The notes beneath the pieces are model-generated. The model searched no databases, was not told the DNA's origin, and worked only from the letters and a program-made list of their open reading frames with translations. Shown here piece after piece: positions 22,704 to 31,523 of a stretch of DNA of 64,000 bases. Positions within the stretch are counted from its first letter, which is position 1. Each line of letters opens with the position of its first letter. A program made the translations under genes and the position numbers. Source of the DNA: Chloroflexi bacterium ADurb.Bin180 (lineage in GTDB: Bacteria > Chloroflexota > Anaerolineae > UBA2200); assembly GCA_002070215.1 (NCBI GenBank), contig MWCV01000012.1, positions 1 to 64,000 on the forward strand. Reading direction: 5' to 3'.

Positions 22704-23516
22704 ATGAGCCAGGAACTGGCACACGAAGAGTACCTGTATCTGTACGACAACCTGCCCGGGTTGCTGTCGATGGCCTGGACCATCTGGCAGCGATTCCGCG
22801 GCGACGTCTACCGCATTCAAGACGAGCTCGCCGTAGAGCATCAGGTCAAGGGCCTGCCCTACCGCTGGTCGATGCCTCACCGCAGCTTTTACACCTGTGC
22901 GGCCTGCGGCCATCAGGACACCAACGTGCAGCACGTCCTGCAGGACGCGGCGGGTCACCGGGTTGAGTTGTGGGAAGAAGCGGTGCACTGTGCTCGTGAA
23001 CACGGCACGCCCTTCCCCGAACATGTCCGCTCGTTTCTGGCCAACCTGGCTGCAGGCGAGGATGGCGCGGCGGCGGCGTTGCTGGAGCGCAAGCAGGCCG
23101 CCCACAGCGCCAGTAGCGCGACAAACGAGAAAGGTGCCCCTGACTTGCCGGCCGTGAGGGACAGATTGATCGTCATCTTGAAGCCATATGAGATAGCCCC
23201 GCTCAAGCTGACCATCACCAGGGGCTGGGACTATGGCCTGGCAGGTCCGCCGACCCATGAGAGCATTCGCAAGGCTGTCTGGTTTGCAGGTGTCAAGACC
23301 ACCAAGAAACACGTCTCCTATTACTTGATGCCTGTGTACGCCTTCCCTGATCTTCTGGAACGCATCTCGCCCGGGTTAAGAAAACGGATGCAGGGCAAGT
23401 CCTGCTGGAACTTTCGCGTCATCGACGAGGCGTTACTGGCAGAGCTTGCTGTCCTCACAGAGAGCGCTTATCAGCGTTACATCGCAGAAGGGTGGCTCGT
23501 GCCTCAGAAGGAATAG
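22704..23516 (+). CDS. Uncharacterised protein with N-terminal Cys pair and DUF1801-like C-terminus
   Basis: A 270-residue soluble protein I cannot assign to a characterised family. The N-terminal part contains a CAACGHQD zinc-ribbon-like pair near residue 70. The C-terminal 110 residues (GVKTTKKHVSYYLMPVYAF onward) resemble the small YdhG/DUF1801-type domain found in many bacterial proteins of unknown function. The middle (about 110-150) is charged and Ala-rich and looks like a linker, so this may be a fusion of two small proteins. The start lies 10 bp after the lipoprotein stop, so co-transcription is likely. Confidence 0.6.
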   Translation: MSQELAHEEYLYLYDNLPGLLSMAWTIWQRFRGDVYRIQDELAVEHQVKGLPYRWSMPHRSFYTCAACGHQDTNVQHVLQDAAGHRVELWEEAVHCAREHGTPFPEHVRSFLANLAAGEDGAAAALLERKQAAHSASSATNEKGAPDLPAVRDRLIVILKPYEIAPLKLTITRGWDYGLAGPPTHESIRKAVWFAGVKTTKKHVSYYLMPVYAFPDLLERISPGLRKRMQGKSCWNFRVIDEALLAELAVLTESAYQRYIAEGWLVPQKE

Positions 23517-24067
23517 GAGCAGACTGGGATCGGGAACCAGTCATGCGCGCCGATGGACGCATTCTCCTCATGCAGGTCGCCAAGGGCAACTGTTGCCGCA
23601 TTCTTCCCAACGTTCTCGGCACTGACTATGCGCGTGCACCTGCGGCAAAGCCGGTCGATGCTCGCTACGGCGAGGACAGGCGAGTCTCTTCAGGCCGCCT
23701 CCTAGTGGGTTCGCGTTGAGTACTCCTTCTGGTGGAACGAGCTTGTCTCAGCTATGGATACGAGATCGGTGCTGAGCCGGGGAACCTAGCGCGGCTGCTT
23801 GAAAACCAGAGTGAGGAGCGTGGTTCATCGACCACCTCGGTCAAGCCAGGGCCACACGAGCCGCGCATCCGAGAGAGACCCCGGCGGGCGACGCCAGCCA
23901 TTGGCCAGGAGCGGCGCAGGCTACTGGGATGGCCCTGGACGCCAGTGCCCTGGAGGGAAGCACTGCCGATGGGCCCTGCTCCAGGCGACTGCATACCCAC
24001 TCCAGCACCCGCAAGGCCGAATCCGGCGGGCCCGCCCGGGCGACTTCTCCCGAACTGAGTCGGAGCT
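23517..24067. other. 550-bp region without a credible gene
   Basis: Open frames here are short, lack ribosome sites and have no family resemblance. I see no RNA gene. It may be decayed coding sequence, but nothing recognisable remains. Confidence 0.5.
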
Positions 24068-24096
24068 TTGCCTCTTCCTGCCATTGCGCCTAGAAT
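24068..24096 (+). promoter_or_regulatory. Promoter of the anchored Cys-domain protein
   Basis: TTGCCT (24068-24073), a 17-bp spacer and TAGAAT (24091-24096) place the transcription start near 24103, inside an inverted repeat. Confidence 0.5.
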
Positions 24097-24098
24097 AC

Positions 24099-24120
24099 CT
24101 GGGACCTGGAATGGTCCCAG
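24099..24120 (+). repeat. Perfect 8-bp inverted repeat at the transcription start
   Basis: CTGGGACC (24099-24106) and GGTCCCAG (24113-24120) flank six bases. The repeat begins 2 bp after the -10 box, so it could be an operator or a 5'-terminal mRNA stem-loop. No T-run follows, so it is not a terminator. Confidence 0.6.
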
Positions 24121-24167
24121 CCATCGTCAAGACAGGAGCAGACGCAGAGTAAGACGGAGGTGAACCC

Positions 24168-24650
24168 GTGGCTGAATGGTGCTGGTTCGGAATGGGGCTT
24201 TGCTGTCTCGCCATCGGGGCAACAGTGGCTCTGCTGGCGCTCTTGGTCTGGTTTGTCGTCTGGCTGATCAAGGCACCGCAGAGTCCCAGGGCGGAGGCAG
24301 TTGCTCCGCCGCCCAAGGCTCCACCAGCGGAGCTCGCCCCTGCGGCCCCTCCCACAGAGACGCCCGTTGCCGCGCCTCAGGAGCCGCCCGTGGCAGAGTC
24401 GCCGGTGGAGTCGCCAGTCGTCGAGGCCTCGGCACTGGCCTGCCCCTTCATCACCTACGAGAGCCGGCATTTCGGGCGAGTTACCATCCACCGCCGAGGC
24501 TGCTGGGCCATCGAGAAAAAGAGCGGCGGTCAACGCCACGAAGCGGCCCACTACGTCGGGCACGACTCGTACGAGGCCGCCCGGACCTACGCCGACGGAA
24601 CGGGGCTCACTGTGCATCTCTGCGGCATCTGCAAGCCGGAAACGAAATAG
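24168..24650 (+). CDS. Membrane-anchored protein with Pro/Ala linker and C-terminal Cys domain
   Basis: A 160-residue protein with a single N-terminal transmembrane helix (about residues 8-33), a Pro/Ala/Glu-rich linker to residue 87, then a compact domain holding Cys and His residues (VTIHRRGCWAIEK and, at the end, HLCGICKPE). The spacing of an early HRxxC and a late CxxC is reminiscent of small metal-binding domains of unclassified bacterial proteins. The GTG start has GGAGGTGA seven nt upstream. No function can be given. A promoter with an inverted repeat lies directly in front. Confidence 0.65.
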   Translation: MAEWCWFGMGLCCLAIGATVALLALLVWFVVWLIKAPQSPRAEAVAPPPKAPPAELAPAAPPTETPVAAPQEPPVAESPVESPVVEASALACPFITYESRHFGRVTIHRRGCWAIEKKSGGQRHEAAHYVGHDSYEAARTYADGTGLTVHLCGICKPETK

Positions 24651-24774
24651 CGTCACGGAACCCGGGCTGCCGGTTGATAGCTCGGGACTATTGATGATGA
24701 GTTGCCCGATGTCGTTGTACCGTTGACGCACAATGGCGCTCACTGCCAGCAGAACGATGATTGGGAGAGAAGCG

Positions 24775-25827
24775 ATGGTTTCAGACCGAAAGCACGCGGG
24801 GCAAATGATCACCAGTGTGGCGCTCGTGGTCCTGGTTGCGCTCGTGCCAGCAGCCCCTCTGCTCGCCGCCATCCCCGGCGACATCAACAACGACGGCGTT
24901 GTCAACCTCTTTGACCTGGTCTTGGTCTCCCTCGCCTACCGGCCGGGCTTGCCGGTCAGCGATGCCCGCGCCGATACTAACGGCGACGGGAAGGTCGATC
25001 TATTTGACCTCGTGACCGTCTCCCTAAACTATGGCGCGGGGACGTCCATGGGCCCCTCCCCTAGCCGGCCCATCGGCTATGCCGCCGTGCCGACCTCGCG
25101 CCAGTATCCGGCTAACATCTACTCGCTGCAGCAACAGCGCAACTTCTCCGGCTACACCGTCTCGCTCTGGGAGTCCACCACTCAGGGCTGGCGGCACCAG
25201 ATAGTGACCATTGATGCCGCGGGTCAGAAACGCATCCAGATCGAGGACGTGGAATCGCTCGATGCGCTGACCGGCTCCGACGTCACCGGCGACGGGACGC
25301 TGGACGTAGTCATCCATACCTTCACCCAGGGGGCGCACTGCTGCTTCTCCCTGATCATCTACGAGCTAGGTGCCACACCGTTCAAGGCGCTGGAGACGCC
25401 GCCATCGAACTGTCCTTCGTCCCTGGTGAATCTCGATGCGGACCGCGCACTGGAAGTCGAAACCTGCGACGACCTGTTCGCCTACCTCTACTGCAGCTAC
25501 GCCTCTTCGCCTCTGGTCAAGGTGTATCTGGACTATCGTCCCGGAGTGGGGTACATCCCTGCCTCGCCGCGCTTTGCCAGCCTGTACGCTCTGGACATTG
25601 CCGCCCACACGTTCCGTGCCGAGCGAACCGTGGCCGGCCAGGGATGCAACCTGGCGGGCGAGAGCCGCTGCGCGGTTCTGGCGGTGGTGCTGGATCACCT
25701 GTACTCGGGAGCCGAAAGCAAGGCCTGGAGTGAGCTGCGCCGCATCTATCGTTGCCCCGACGTCGATTCGTTCGCCGCCGAGATCAAGGCCACCGTAGAG
25801 GCCAGTCCTTTGTACATCAAGCCGTAG
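24775..25827 (+). CDS. Exported protein with tandem dockerin-type calcium-binding repeats
   Basis: A 350-residue protein with a signal peptide (residues about 10-34) followed directly by two dockerin-type I repeats: GDINNDGVVNLFDLVLVS and DTNGDGKVDLFDLVTVS, each with the calcium loop D-x-N-x-D-G. The remaining part has a FG-GAP-like DVTGDGTLDVVI segment and several cysteines (GAHCCFSL, CPSSL, CDDLFAYLYC), suggesting disulfides. Dockerin repeats in non-cellulosomal bacteria mediate cell-surface protein assembly, but no cohesin is present in the window. ATG 24775 is chosen for its GGGAGAG site; an earlier ATG at 24733 lacks one. Confidence 0.78.
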   Translation: MVSDRKHAGQMITSVALVVLVALVPAAPLLAAIPGDINNDGVVNLFDLVLVSLAYRPGLPVSDARADTNGDGKVDLFDLVTVSLNYGAGTSMGPSPSRPIGYAAVPTSRQYPANIYSLQQQRNFSGYTVSLWESTTQGWRHQIVTIDAAGQKRIQIEDVESLDALTGSDVTGDGTLDVVIHTFTQGAHCCFSLIIYELGATPFKALETPPSNCPSSLVNLDADRALEVETCDDLFAYLYCSYASSPLVKVYLDYRPGVGYIPASPRFASLYALDIAAHTFRAERTVAGQGCNLAGESRCAVLAVVLDHLYSGAESKAWSELRRIYRCPDVDSFAAEIKATVEASPLYIKP

Positions 25828-25837
25828 GCGGCGCTGG

Positions 25838-26647
25838 ATGAAATCACCAGGTTTGTACCTCTTTCTCGATACCGAAACCACCGGGCTGCCCACACGCTAC
25901 GACGCACCCGCCTCGGACGTCCGTGCCTGGCCGCGAATGGTGCAGGTAGCCTGGGTGCTGGCGGACGCCCAGGGCCACGAGCTGGCGTCCCGCTGCCATC
26001 TCATCAGGCCGGAGGGTTTCACCATCCCCGCCGAGGCGGTGCGGATACACGGGATCACCACCGAGATTGCACGGTTGCACGGGGTTGACGTGCACCGGGC
26101 GCTGGATGAGCTGGTGGTCGACCTGCCTCAGGCCAGACTGCTGGTCGGCCACAATCTCGAGTTTGACTATGGAGTGGTTGGCGCCGAGTTCTTCCGCGCC
26201 GGCAGCACCGTCAATCCGCTCGACGGGTTGCAGCGCTATTGCACGATGAAGACGACAGCCGACCTCTGCCGCATTCCTGGCGGCTACCGCGGCTACAAAT
26301 GGCCCACGCTGGATGAACTGCACTGGACCTTGTTCCGCCAAGAGCTCAAGGCCGGTCACGACGCCCTGGCCGATGCCAGGGCCTGCGCGAAGTGCTACTT
26401 TGCGCTCTTGAACCGGACCCTGCCGGCGGACGCGGACGAAGACCTCGAGGACGATGGTCCTGATACTGACGACGACGCTGGTGAGTTGCTGGAGGAGATC
26501 TACGACCTGGCCGAGGGCCAGCCCTGGTTCGACACCGAGTTCGTGGACAGTGTGAACGAGCAGTACGAAGAGCGAGGCTGGATCAGCGACGCGCAGATGG
26601 AAGCACTGCAGCGAATTCGCGACATGCTGGAGCGGAAGGCGCGCTGA
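25838..26647 (+). CDS. DEDDh 3'-5' exonuclease (RNase T / DnaQ superfamily)
   Basis: A 269-residue cytosolic nuclease. The DEDDh signature is complete: DTETTG (ExoI), GHNLEFDYGV (ExoII) and HDALADARA (ExoIII). This places it with the proofreading epsilon subunit and related exonucleases that remove nucleotides from 3' ends of DNA or RNA. After the catalytic domain (about 1-185) comes an acidic linker rich in Asp and a helical tail of about 60 residues not typical of DnaQ. It starts 10 bp after the dockerin gene and converges with the ABC exporter. Whether it serves DNA polymerase III or acts alone cannot be said. Confidence 0.88.
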   Translation: MKSPGLYLFLDTETTGLPTRYDAPASDVRAWPRMVQVAWVLADAQGHELASRCHLIRPEGFTIPAEAVRIHGITTEIARLHGVDVHRALDELVVDLPQARLLVGHNLEFDYGVVGAEFFRAGSTVNPLDGLQRYCTMKTTADLCRIPGGYRGYKWPTLDELHWTLFRQELKAGHDALADARACAKCYFALLNRTLPADADEDLEDDGPDTDDDAGELLEEIYDLAEGQPWFDTEFVDSVNEQYEERGWISDAQMEALQRIRDMLERKAR

Positions 26648-26680
26648 AGGAGCTGCTACTCAGCTACGTCACCCGCGGCT

Positions 26681-28525
26681 CTATTGCTCCTTGAACTGGC
26701 TCATGTACAGTCGGTAGTAGAATCCCTCCTGCGCCAGCAGCTCGTCGTGCGTTCCCCGCTCGATGATTCTGCCGTGATCCATCACCAGCACCAGGTCGGC
26801 GTCACGGATGGTGCTAAGACGATGCGCGATGACAAAGGATGTTCTCCCCTGCATCAACCTCAGCAGCGCTTCCTGGATATGCATCTCCGTCCTGGTATCG
26901 ACCGAACTGGTGGCTTCGTCGAGCACGAGGATCCGCGGATCGGCCAGAACTGCACGGGCGATGGCCAGAAGCTGCCGCTGGCCCTGGCTCAGATTGCTGC
27001 CACGCTCCGATAGCGGAGTCTCGTAGCCCCTCGGCAATCGGACGATGAACTGGTCGGCGTTGGCCAACCGGGCCGCGGCCTGGCACTCTTCGTCCGTCGC
27101 GTCGAGGCGCCCGTAGCGGATATTCTCCATCACTGTGGTCGAGAACAAGTAGGTATCCTGCAGTACGACGCCGATCATTCGCCGCAGGCTCTCCTGCGCC
27201 ACGGTGCGAATATCACGGCCATCAACCAGGATGGCACCGCTGTCGACATCGTAGAAGCGTGTCAAGAGATTGACGATGGTTGTCTTGCCGGCGCCCGTCG
27301 GTCCGACCAGGGCAATGGTCTGTCCCGGCATTACCTCCAGACTGATGTCGTGCAACACCGGGGCTCCGGACACATAGCCAAAGGAGACATCCTTGAACTC
27401 GACGTGGCCATCGATTCGGTCCAGCGTCACGGCATCAGGGGCGTCGACCAGCGCCGGTCTGATGTCGATCAGTTCAAACACGCGCTCCGCACCGGCCAGA
27501 GCGGCCTGGATCTGGTTATAGAGGTCGGCCAGCAGACGAAGCGGCTGCGAAAACGTGCGCGCGTAGGCCGCAAACGCAGCAATCGTACCGATAGTGGTAA
27601 AGCCGCGCAGAGCCAGCCACCCGCCGAAGCCAGCCACCACGGCAATATCGGCCTCGGTCAGGGCGGTCATCAGCGGCGGAACGATGAGGGACAACTCCTG
27701 CGCGTGGATCCCGGCCAGGCGCTGTGCTTCGTTACGTTGGTCAAAGGTCTCCAGCGCCGAGCTTTGCTGACCAAAGGCAGTGACGACCCGCTGGCCGGCG
27801 ATGGTCTCTTCCATCGTTGCGTTGAGGTCACCCAGCGTGATCTGCTGCTGGCGGAAGGCCCGCCGCGTGCTGCGGCCAACGACGAGAGTCACACCCACCA
27901 TCATCGGCAGCACCAGCAGAGTGCTCAGGGCCAGCCTCCAGTCAAGGGCGAACATCATGACGACTACTCCACCCAGCGTCAGCGCACTCGACACGACCTG
28001 GGTGATATTGTTGGTGAGAAGGAGGCTGATCGTGCCAATATCGTTCACCAGGCGGCTCATCAGCTCGCCCACCGGTCTCTGGTCGAAAAAGCTCAGCGAA
28101 AGGATTTGCAGGTGGTTGAAGAGGTCGTTGCGCATCGTGCGCAGAGCCTGCTGGCCAAGACGCGCCATGAGCAGGCTCGAGGCAGTCTGAGCCAGCCAGT
28201 TGGCAGAGTAGAGCGCCAGCAGAACCAGCGCGGAGCGCAGCAACAGGGGGACCTGAGCAGCATCGGGCGCGCGCAGATAGCTGTCGATGGTCCGGCCCAG
28301 GGCATAAGGGGCGGCCAGGTTAAGCAGCGTGCTGAGGACGACCAGGAGCACCGCCGCAGTGACTTCACCCGAGTACGGCCGCAAGTACTCGGCCAGTCTG
28401 TGCAGAGTCCCTCTGGGGTCGTGAGCACGCTCGATCCTGACACCCCCTCCCTGGCCGGGACCTCCCCCCGCACCAAAGCGAGGAACGGGAACGGGCTTGT
28501 CAGCGGGTGTCGCTCGCTCAGTCAT
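26681..28525 (-). CDS. ABC exporter half-transporter, second subunit
   Basis: A 614-residue type IV ABC half-transporter: six transmembrane helices (about 45-330) fused to a nucleotide-binding domain. The NBD shows Walker A GPTGAGKTT, Q-loop GVVLQDTYLF, signature LSQGQRQLL, Walker B ILVLDEATSS and the switch His in IAHRLST. The catalytic Glu after Walker B is present. Its ATG overlaps the end of the upstream half-transporter by eight bases, so the two most likely form a heterodimer of the MsbA/BmrCD type exporting a drug, lipid or peptide. The N-terminal 35 residues are Pro/Gly-rich. The longer frame to 28753 is a shadow in the partner gene. Confidence 0.92.
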   Translation of the reverse strand: MTERATPADKPVPVPRFGAGGGPGQGGGVRIERAHDPRGTLHRLAEYLRPYSGEVTAAVLLVVLSTLLNLAAPYALGRTIDSYLRAPDAAQVPLLLRSALVLLALYSANWLAQTASSLLMARLGQQALRTMRNDLFNHLQILSLSFFDQRPVGELMSRLVNDIGTISLLLTNNITQVVSSALTLGGVVVMMFALDWRLALSTLLVLPMMVGVTLVVGRSTRRAFRQQQITLGDLNATMEETIAGQRVVTAFGQQSSALETFDQRNEAQRLAGIHAQELSLIVPPLMTALTEADIAVVAGFGGWLALRGFTTIGTIAAFAAYARTFSQPLRLLADLYNQIQAALAGAERVFELIDIRPALVDAPDAVTLDRIDGHVEFKDVSFGYVSGAPVLHDISLEVMPGQTIALVGPTGAGKTTIVNLLTRFYDVDSGAILVDGRDIRTVAQESLRRMIGVVLQDTYLFSTTVMENIRYGRLDATDEECQAAARLANADQFIVRLPRGYETPLSERGSNLSQGQRQLLAIARAVLADPRILVLDEATSSVDTRTEMHIQEALLRLMQGRTSFVIAHRLSTIRDADLVLVMDHGRIIERGTHDELLAQEGFYYRLYMSQFKEQ

Positions 28526-30254
28526 GAAGCACCGCCAAAGAACCGAGCTGCGATTCATAGATCTCGCGATACAAGGGGCTGGAACGAAGCAGCACCTCGT
28601 GTCGGCCCAGGGCCACAACCCGGCCACGCTCGAGAATGATGATCTGATCCGCGTGCAGCACGGTGCTGATGCGCTGAGCAATGATGAAGGTGGTGGAATT
28701 GGCAGCCACCTGGGCCAGGGCGGCACGGATCCGGGTCTCCGTCTGCACATCAACTGCCGAGGTCGAGTCGTCCAGGATGAGAATGCGCGGGCGAACTAGC
28801 AGGGCACGCGCGATGGCAATGCGTTGCTTCTGTCCGCCGGAGAGTGCGGCGCCTCGCTCACCGACAACAGTATCGTATCCGCGCGGCAGGGAGATGATGA
28901 AATCGTGCGCCTGAGCGGCACGGGCGCAGGCCACTACCTCATCGTCCGCGGCATCGGGGCGGCCGTAGGCGATGTTGCTGCGGATGGACCCGTAGAAGAG
29001 CACGGTTTCCTGCATGGCCACCCCGATGTGACCCCGGAGAGAAGCCAGGGTAAGGTCACGCACGTCGTGCCCGTCCACCGTAATACGCCCCCGCGACACG
29101 TCGTAAAAGCGCGGTATGAGGTTGACCAGGCTGGATTTGCCTGAGCCGGTTGCGCCCAGGATGGCAACGTTTTGGCCGGGCTGAGCGGTCCAGCTCACGT
29201 GGTCAAGCACCGGCTCAGAGCAGTCATCGTTGTAGCTGAAACAGACGTCTTCAAACGCAACCCGGCCCTCGCAAGTGGTCAGCTCCAGCGCGCCCGGTTT
29301 CTCCTGCACCAGCGGAGGCGCATCGAGCACCTCCAGGATGCGCGTGGCCGATGCCGCGGCAGACGAAAACAGCGCCGCGATGTTACCCAACATTACCACC
29401 GGATAGGTGATCGTGGCGAGGTAGTTGACGAAGGCCATCACCTCGCCCACAGTAAAGCGGCCGGCGATCACTTTCTGGCCGCCGAACCACACCACGGCCG
29501 ACACCCCCAGGTTGAGCAGCCAGATGCTGGTGGGCATCAAGGCCGCCATGAACTGGTTGACGCGGATGGTCTGGTCGGTCAGGTCGACGTTGGCCACGTC
29601 GAAACGGCCGCTCTCGAAATCGCGGCGCACGAATGCCTTGACCAGACGCACACCGGACAAGTTCTCCTGGAGCAGGTTGTTCAATCGGTCCATCTTGACC
29701 TGCACACTCCGGAAGAGGGGCAGTGCCCGGTCGGCAAAGGCAAACACCACGACGAGGGTTAACAGCAGCAACGAGAAGAGGATGAACGCTAGTTGTCGAT
29801 TAACCTGCGCCATGAGGATCATGCTGCCAACAATCAGCAGGGGGGAGCGGGTCAACACGCGCATGGACATCATCACCAGCATCTGCACCGAGCTGACGTC
29901 GCTCCCGAGGCGCACCATCAGCGTTCCAGTGTGCAGGCGGTCGAGGTTCCCGAAGGAGAGGGTCTGAATATGGCGGAAGGCGGCATTTCGTATATCAGCG
30001 CCAAAGGACTGCGATACCCGCACGGCCAGCGCCGTGTTCCCGAGCGACAAAAGCGCTCCAGCGATGGAGGCGGCTACCATCATCGCCGCCGTTCGCACCA
30101 CTGCCGCCAGGTCGTGACGAGCCACTCCCTGGTCGATGACCTGCTGAAGGAGTCGGGGAATGGCCAGGTCGGCTCCTGCCATGCAGAAGAGCAAGAGCAG
30201 GGCGATGATCGCCTGGCCAACATATGGCTTGAGAAAACGCAGCAGTCTTGTCAC
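28518..30254 (-). CDS. ABC exporter half-transporter, first subunit
   Basis: A 578-residue half-transporter with six membrane helices followed by an NBD with Walker A GATGSGKSS, signature LSGGQKQRI and switch His IAQRIST. After Walker B (RILILDDSTSAVD) the catalytic Glu is replaced by Asp, which is the usual mark of the degenerate site in a heterodimeric exporter; the partner retains Glu. GTG 30254 is chosen because the promoter at 30294-30322 starts transcription about 33 nt upstream and the length becomes standard; the frame continues to 30395 through that promoter. The downstream subunit is translationally coupled. Confidence 0.92.
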   Translation of the reverse strand: MTRLLRFLKPYVGQAIIALLLLFCMAGADLAIPRLLQQVIDQGVARHDLAAVVRTAAMMVAASIAGALLSLGNTALAVRVSQSFGADIRNAAFRHIQTLSFGNLDRLHTGTLMVRLGSDVSSVQMLVMMSMRVLTRSPLLIVGSMILMAQVNRQLAFILFSLLLLTLVVVFAFADRALPLFRSVQVKMDRLNNLLQENLSGVRLVKAFVRRDFESGRFDVANVDLTDQTIRVNQFMAALMPTSIWLLNLGVSAVVWFGGQKVIAGRFTVGEVMAFVNYLATITYPVVMLGNIAALFSSAAASATRILEVLDAPPLVQEKPGALELTTCEGRVAFEDVCFSYNDDCSEPVLDHVSWTAQPGQNVAILGATGSGKSSLVNLIPRFYDVSRGRITVDGHDVRDLTLASLRGHIGVAMQETVLFYGSIRSNIAYGRPDAADDEVVACARAAQAHDFIISLPRGYDTVVGERGAALSGGQKQRIAIARALLVRPRILILDDSTSAVDVQTETRIRAALAQVAANSTTFIIAQRISTVLHADQIIILERGRVVALGRHEVLLRSSPLYREIYESQLGSLAVLHD

Positions 30255-30293
30255 GCGACGCGAGCCCCCTGGAGTAGTCAAACAGGCCGGCTG

Positions 30294-30322
30294 AGAATAG
30301 CGTACCGGCGGCCGATTGTCAA
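30294..30322 (-). promoter_or_regulatory. Promoter of the ABC exporter operon
   Basis: Minus-strand TTGACA (30322-30317), 17-bp spacer and TATTCT (30299-30294). Transcription would start near 30287. Confidence 0.75.
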
Positions 30323-30360
30323 ACCGCAGTTGCGTTTGGAGAGGGTCACCCCGAGTACGG

Positions 30361-30389
30361 TTGACCCGACTCTGTTTCGCGCCTAGAAT
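30361..30389 (+). promoter_or_regulatory. Promoter of the DUF2804 gene
   Basis: TTGACC (30361-30366), 17-bp spacer and TAGAAT (30384-30389), starting transcription near 30396 and leaving a leader of about 39 nt. It is divergent to the ABC exporter promoter. Confidence 0.7.
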
Positions 30390-30434
30390 GGCCATAGACT
30401 ACCAGTCCAGTCCCATACGAACGGAGGTGTCCAC

Positions 30435-31469
30435 GTGCAAGCGGAAATCACTTCCCCCTCGCCTTTGCTCGACTCCAGCGGTCGCCTGACGCAAGTCGGC
30501 TGGTCGCGCCAGCCACTGCTCGACTGCAATCTGGAGAATGTGTCCTTCTACCGCTGCCGCGCACTCCAGCCGCTGCGGGTCAAGCGCTGGGATTACTACG
30601 GCCTCACCACTCCCGAGTTGTTCTTCTCGGTAACCCTGTCTCATGTGGGCTACTTGGGGCTGCCCTTCATCTATGCCGTCGACCTTGCCACCGGTGAAAT
30701 GTGCGAAGAAACGCTGCTCATCCCCTTTGGCAAAGGCGTCGAGCTGGCCCGGAACAGCACGGAGGGCGCCTGCTCATTCGACAATGGCCGGGTCAAGATC
30801 GCTTTCACTGTCCAGGGCCAGGCACGCACCGTGCGGGTGGACTGGCCAGCCTTTAATCGCGGCGAAGGCATCTCCTGCGACCTGACCATGAGCTGTCCAC
30901 CCGAGCACGAGTCGATGGTCATCGTGACCCCTATTGCGTCGAAGAGGTTCTACTACAACCGCAAGACCAACTGCCTGCGCACAACGGGCTGGATCCAGAG
31001 AGGCGGGCGCCGAAGCGAGATCAGCCCCGACCGGGCGCTTGCTACCCTGGATTGGGGTAGAGGCGTCTGGGAGTACAAGGGCTTTTGGGTGTGGGCGAGC
31101 TCGTCCGGATTCCTGCCTGATGGCAGGACCCTCGGGCTCAATATGGGCTATGGATTTGGCGATACCAGTGCCGCAACGGAAAACGCCTTCATCCTGGACG
31201 GCAGGGTGCACAAGCTGGAACAGGTCGATTTCGAGTACAGCTCCCGGTCATTCATGAGCCCATGGAAGATGCATTCGCCGGACGGCAGGCTGGACCTGGT
31301 GTTTGAGCCGTTCAAGGAGCGGGTAGCCAAGAGCGAACTGCTGGTTCTGTCCAGCGAGGTGCATCAGATGTTCGGCCGCTACTCCGGGACTCTCAAGACC
31401 GACGAAGGTGAGACGCTGCACGTCGAGAACCAGGTCGGGTGGGCGGAAGAACACCACGCCAAGTGGTGA
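30435..31469 (+). CDS. DUF2804 family protein
   Basis: A 344-residue soluble protein matching DUF2804, with recognisable segments WDYYGLTTPELFFSVTLSH, the central FYYNRKTNCLRTTGW and the C-terminal FGRYSGTL. It appears beta-rich without a signal peptide or membrane helix. No reaction is established for the family, which is scattered among bacteria and some eukaryotes. The start is GTG 30435, preceded by GGAGGTG. It is followed after 54 bp by the AMMECR1 gene, which has its own ribosome site. Confidence 0.8.
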   Translation: MQAEITSPSPLLDSSGRLTQVGWSRQPLLDCNLENVSFYRCRALQPLRVKRWDYYGLTTPELFFSVTLSHVGYLGLPFIYAVDLATGEMCEETLLIPFGKGVELARNSTEGACSFDNGRVKIAFTVQGQARTVRVDWPAFNRGEGISCDLTMSCPPEHESMVIVTPIASKRFYYNRKTNCLRTTGWIQRGGRRSEISPDRALATLDWGRGVWEYKGFWVWASSSGFLPDGRTLGLNMGYGFGDTSAATENAFILDGRVHKLEQVDFEYSSRSFMSPWKMHSPDGRLDLVFEPFKERVAKSELLVLSSEVHQMFGRYSGTLKTDEGETLHVENQVGWAEEHHAKW

Positions 31470-31523
31470 CCGAGAACGCGGCGCAGCTTTGCGGTAGGCC
31501 TGGAGGCAATCGAGGAGGAAGAC

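Noticed and set aside
23517-24067. Small genes in the 550-bp gap
   Set aside because: Frames of 60-117 codons exist on both strands but none has a ribosome site, family motif or plausible composition.
27350-28639. 429-codon open frame on the plus strand
   Set aside because: It is antisense to the ABC exporter subunit, rich in Arg/Gln/His typical of a shadow frame in GC-rich DNA, and has no ribosome site.
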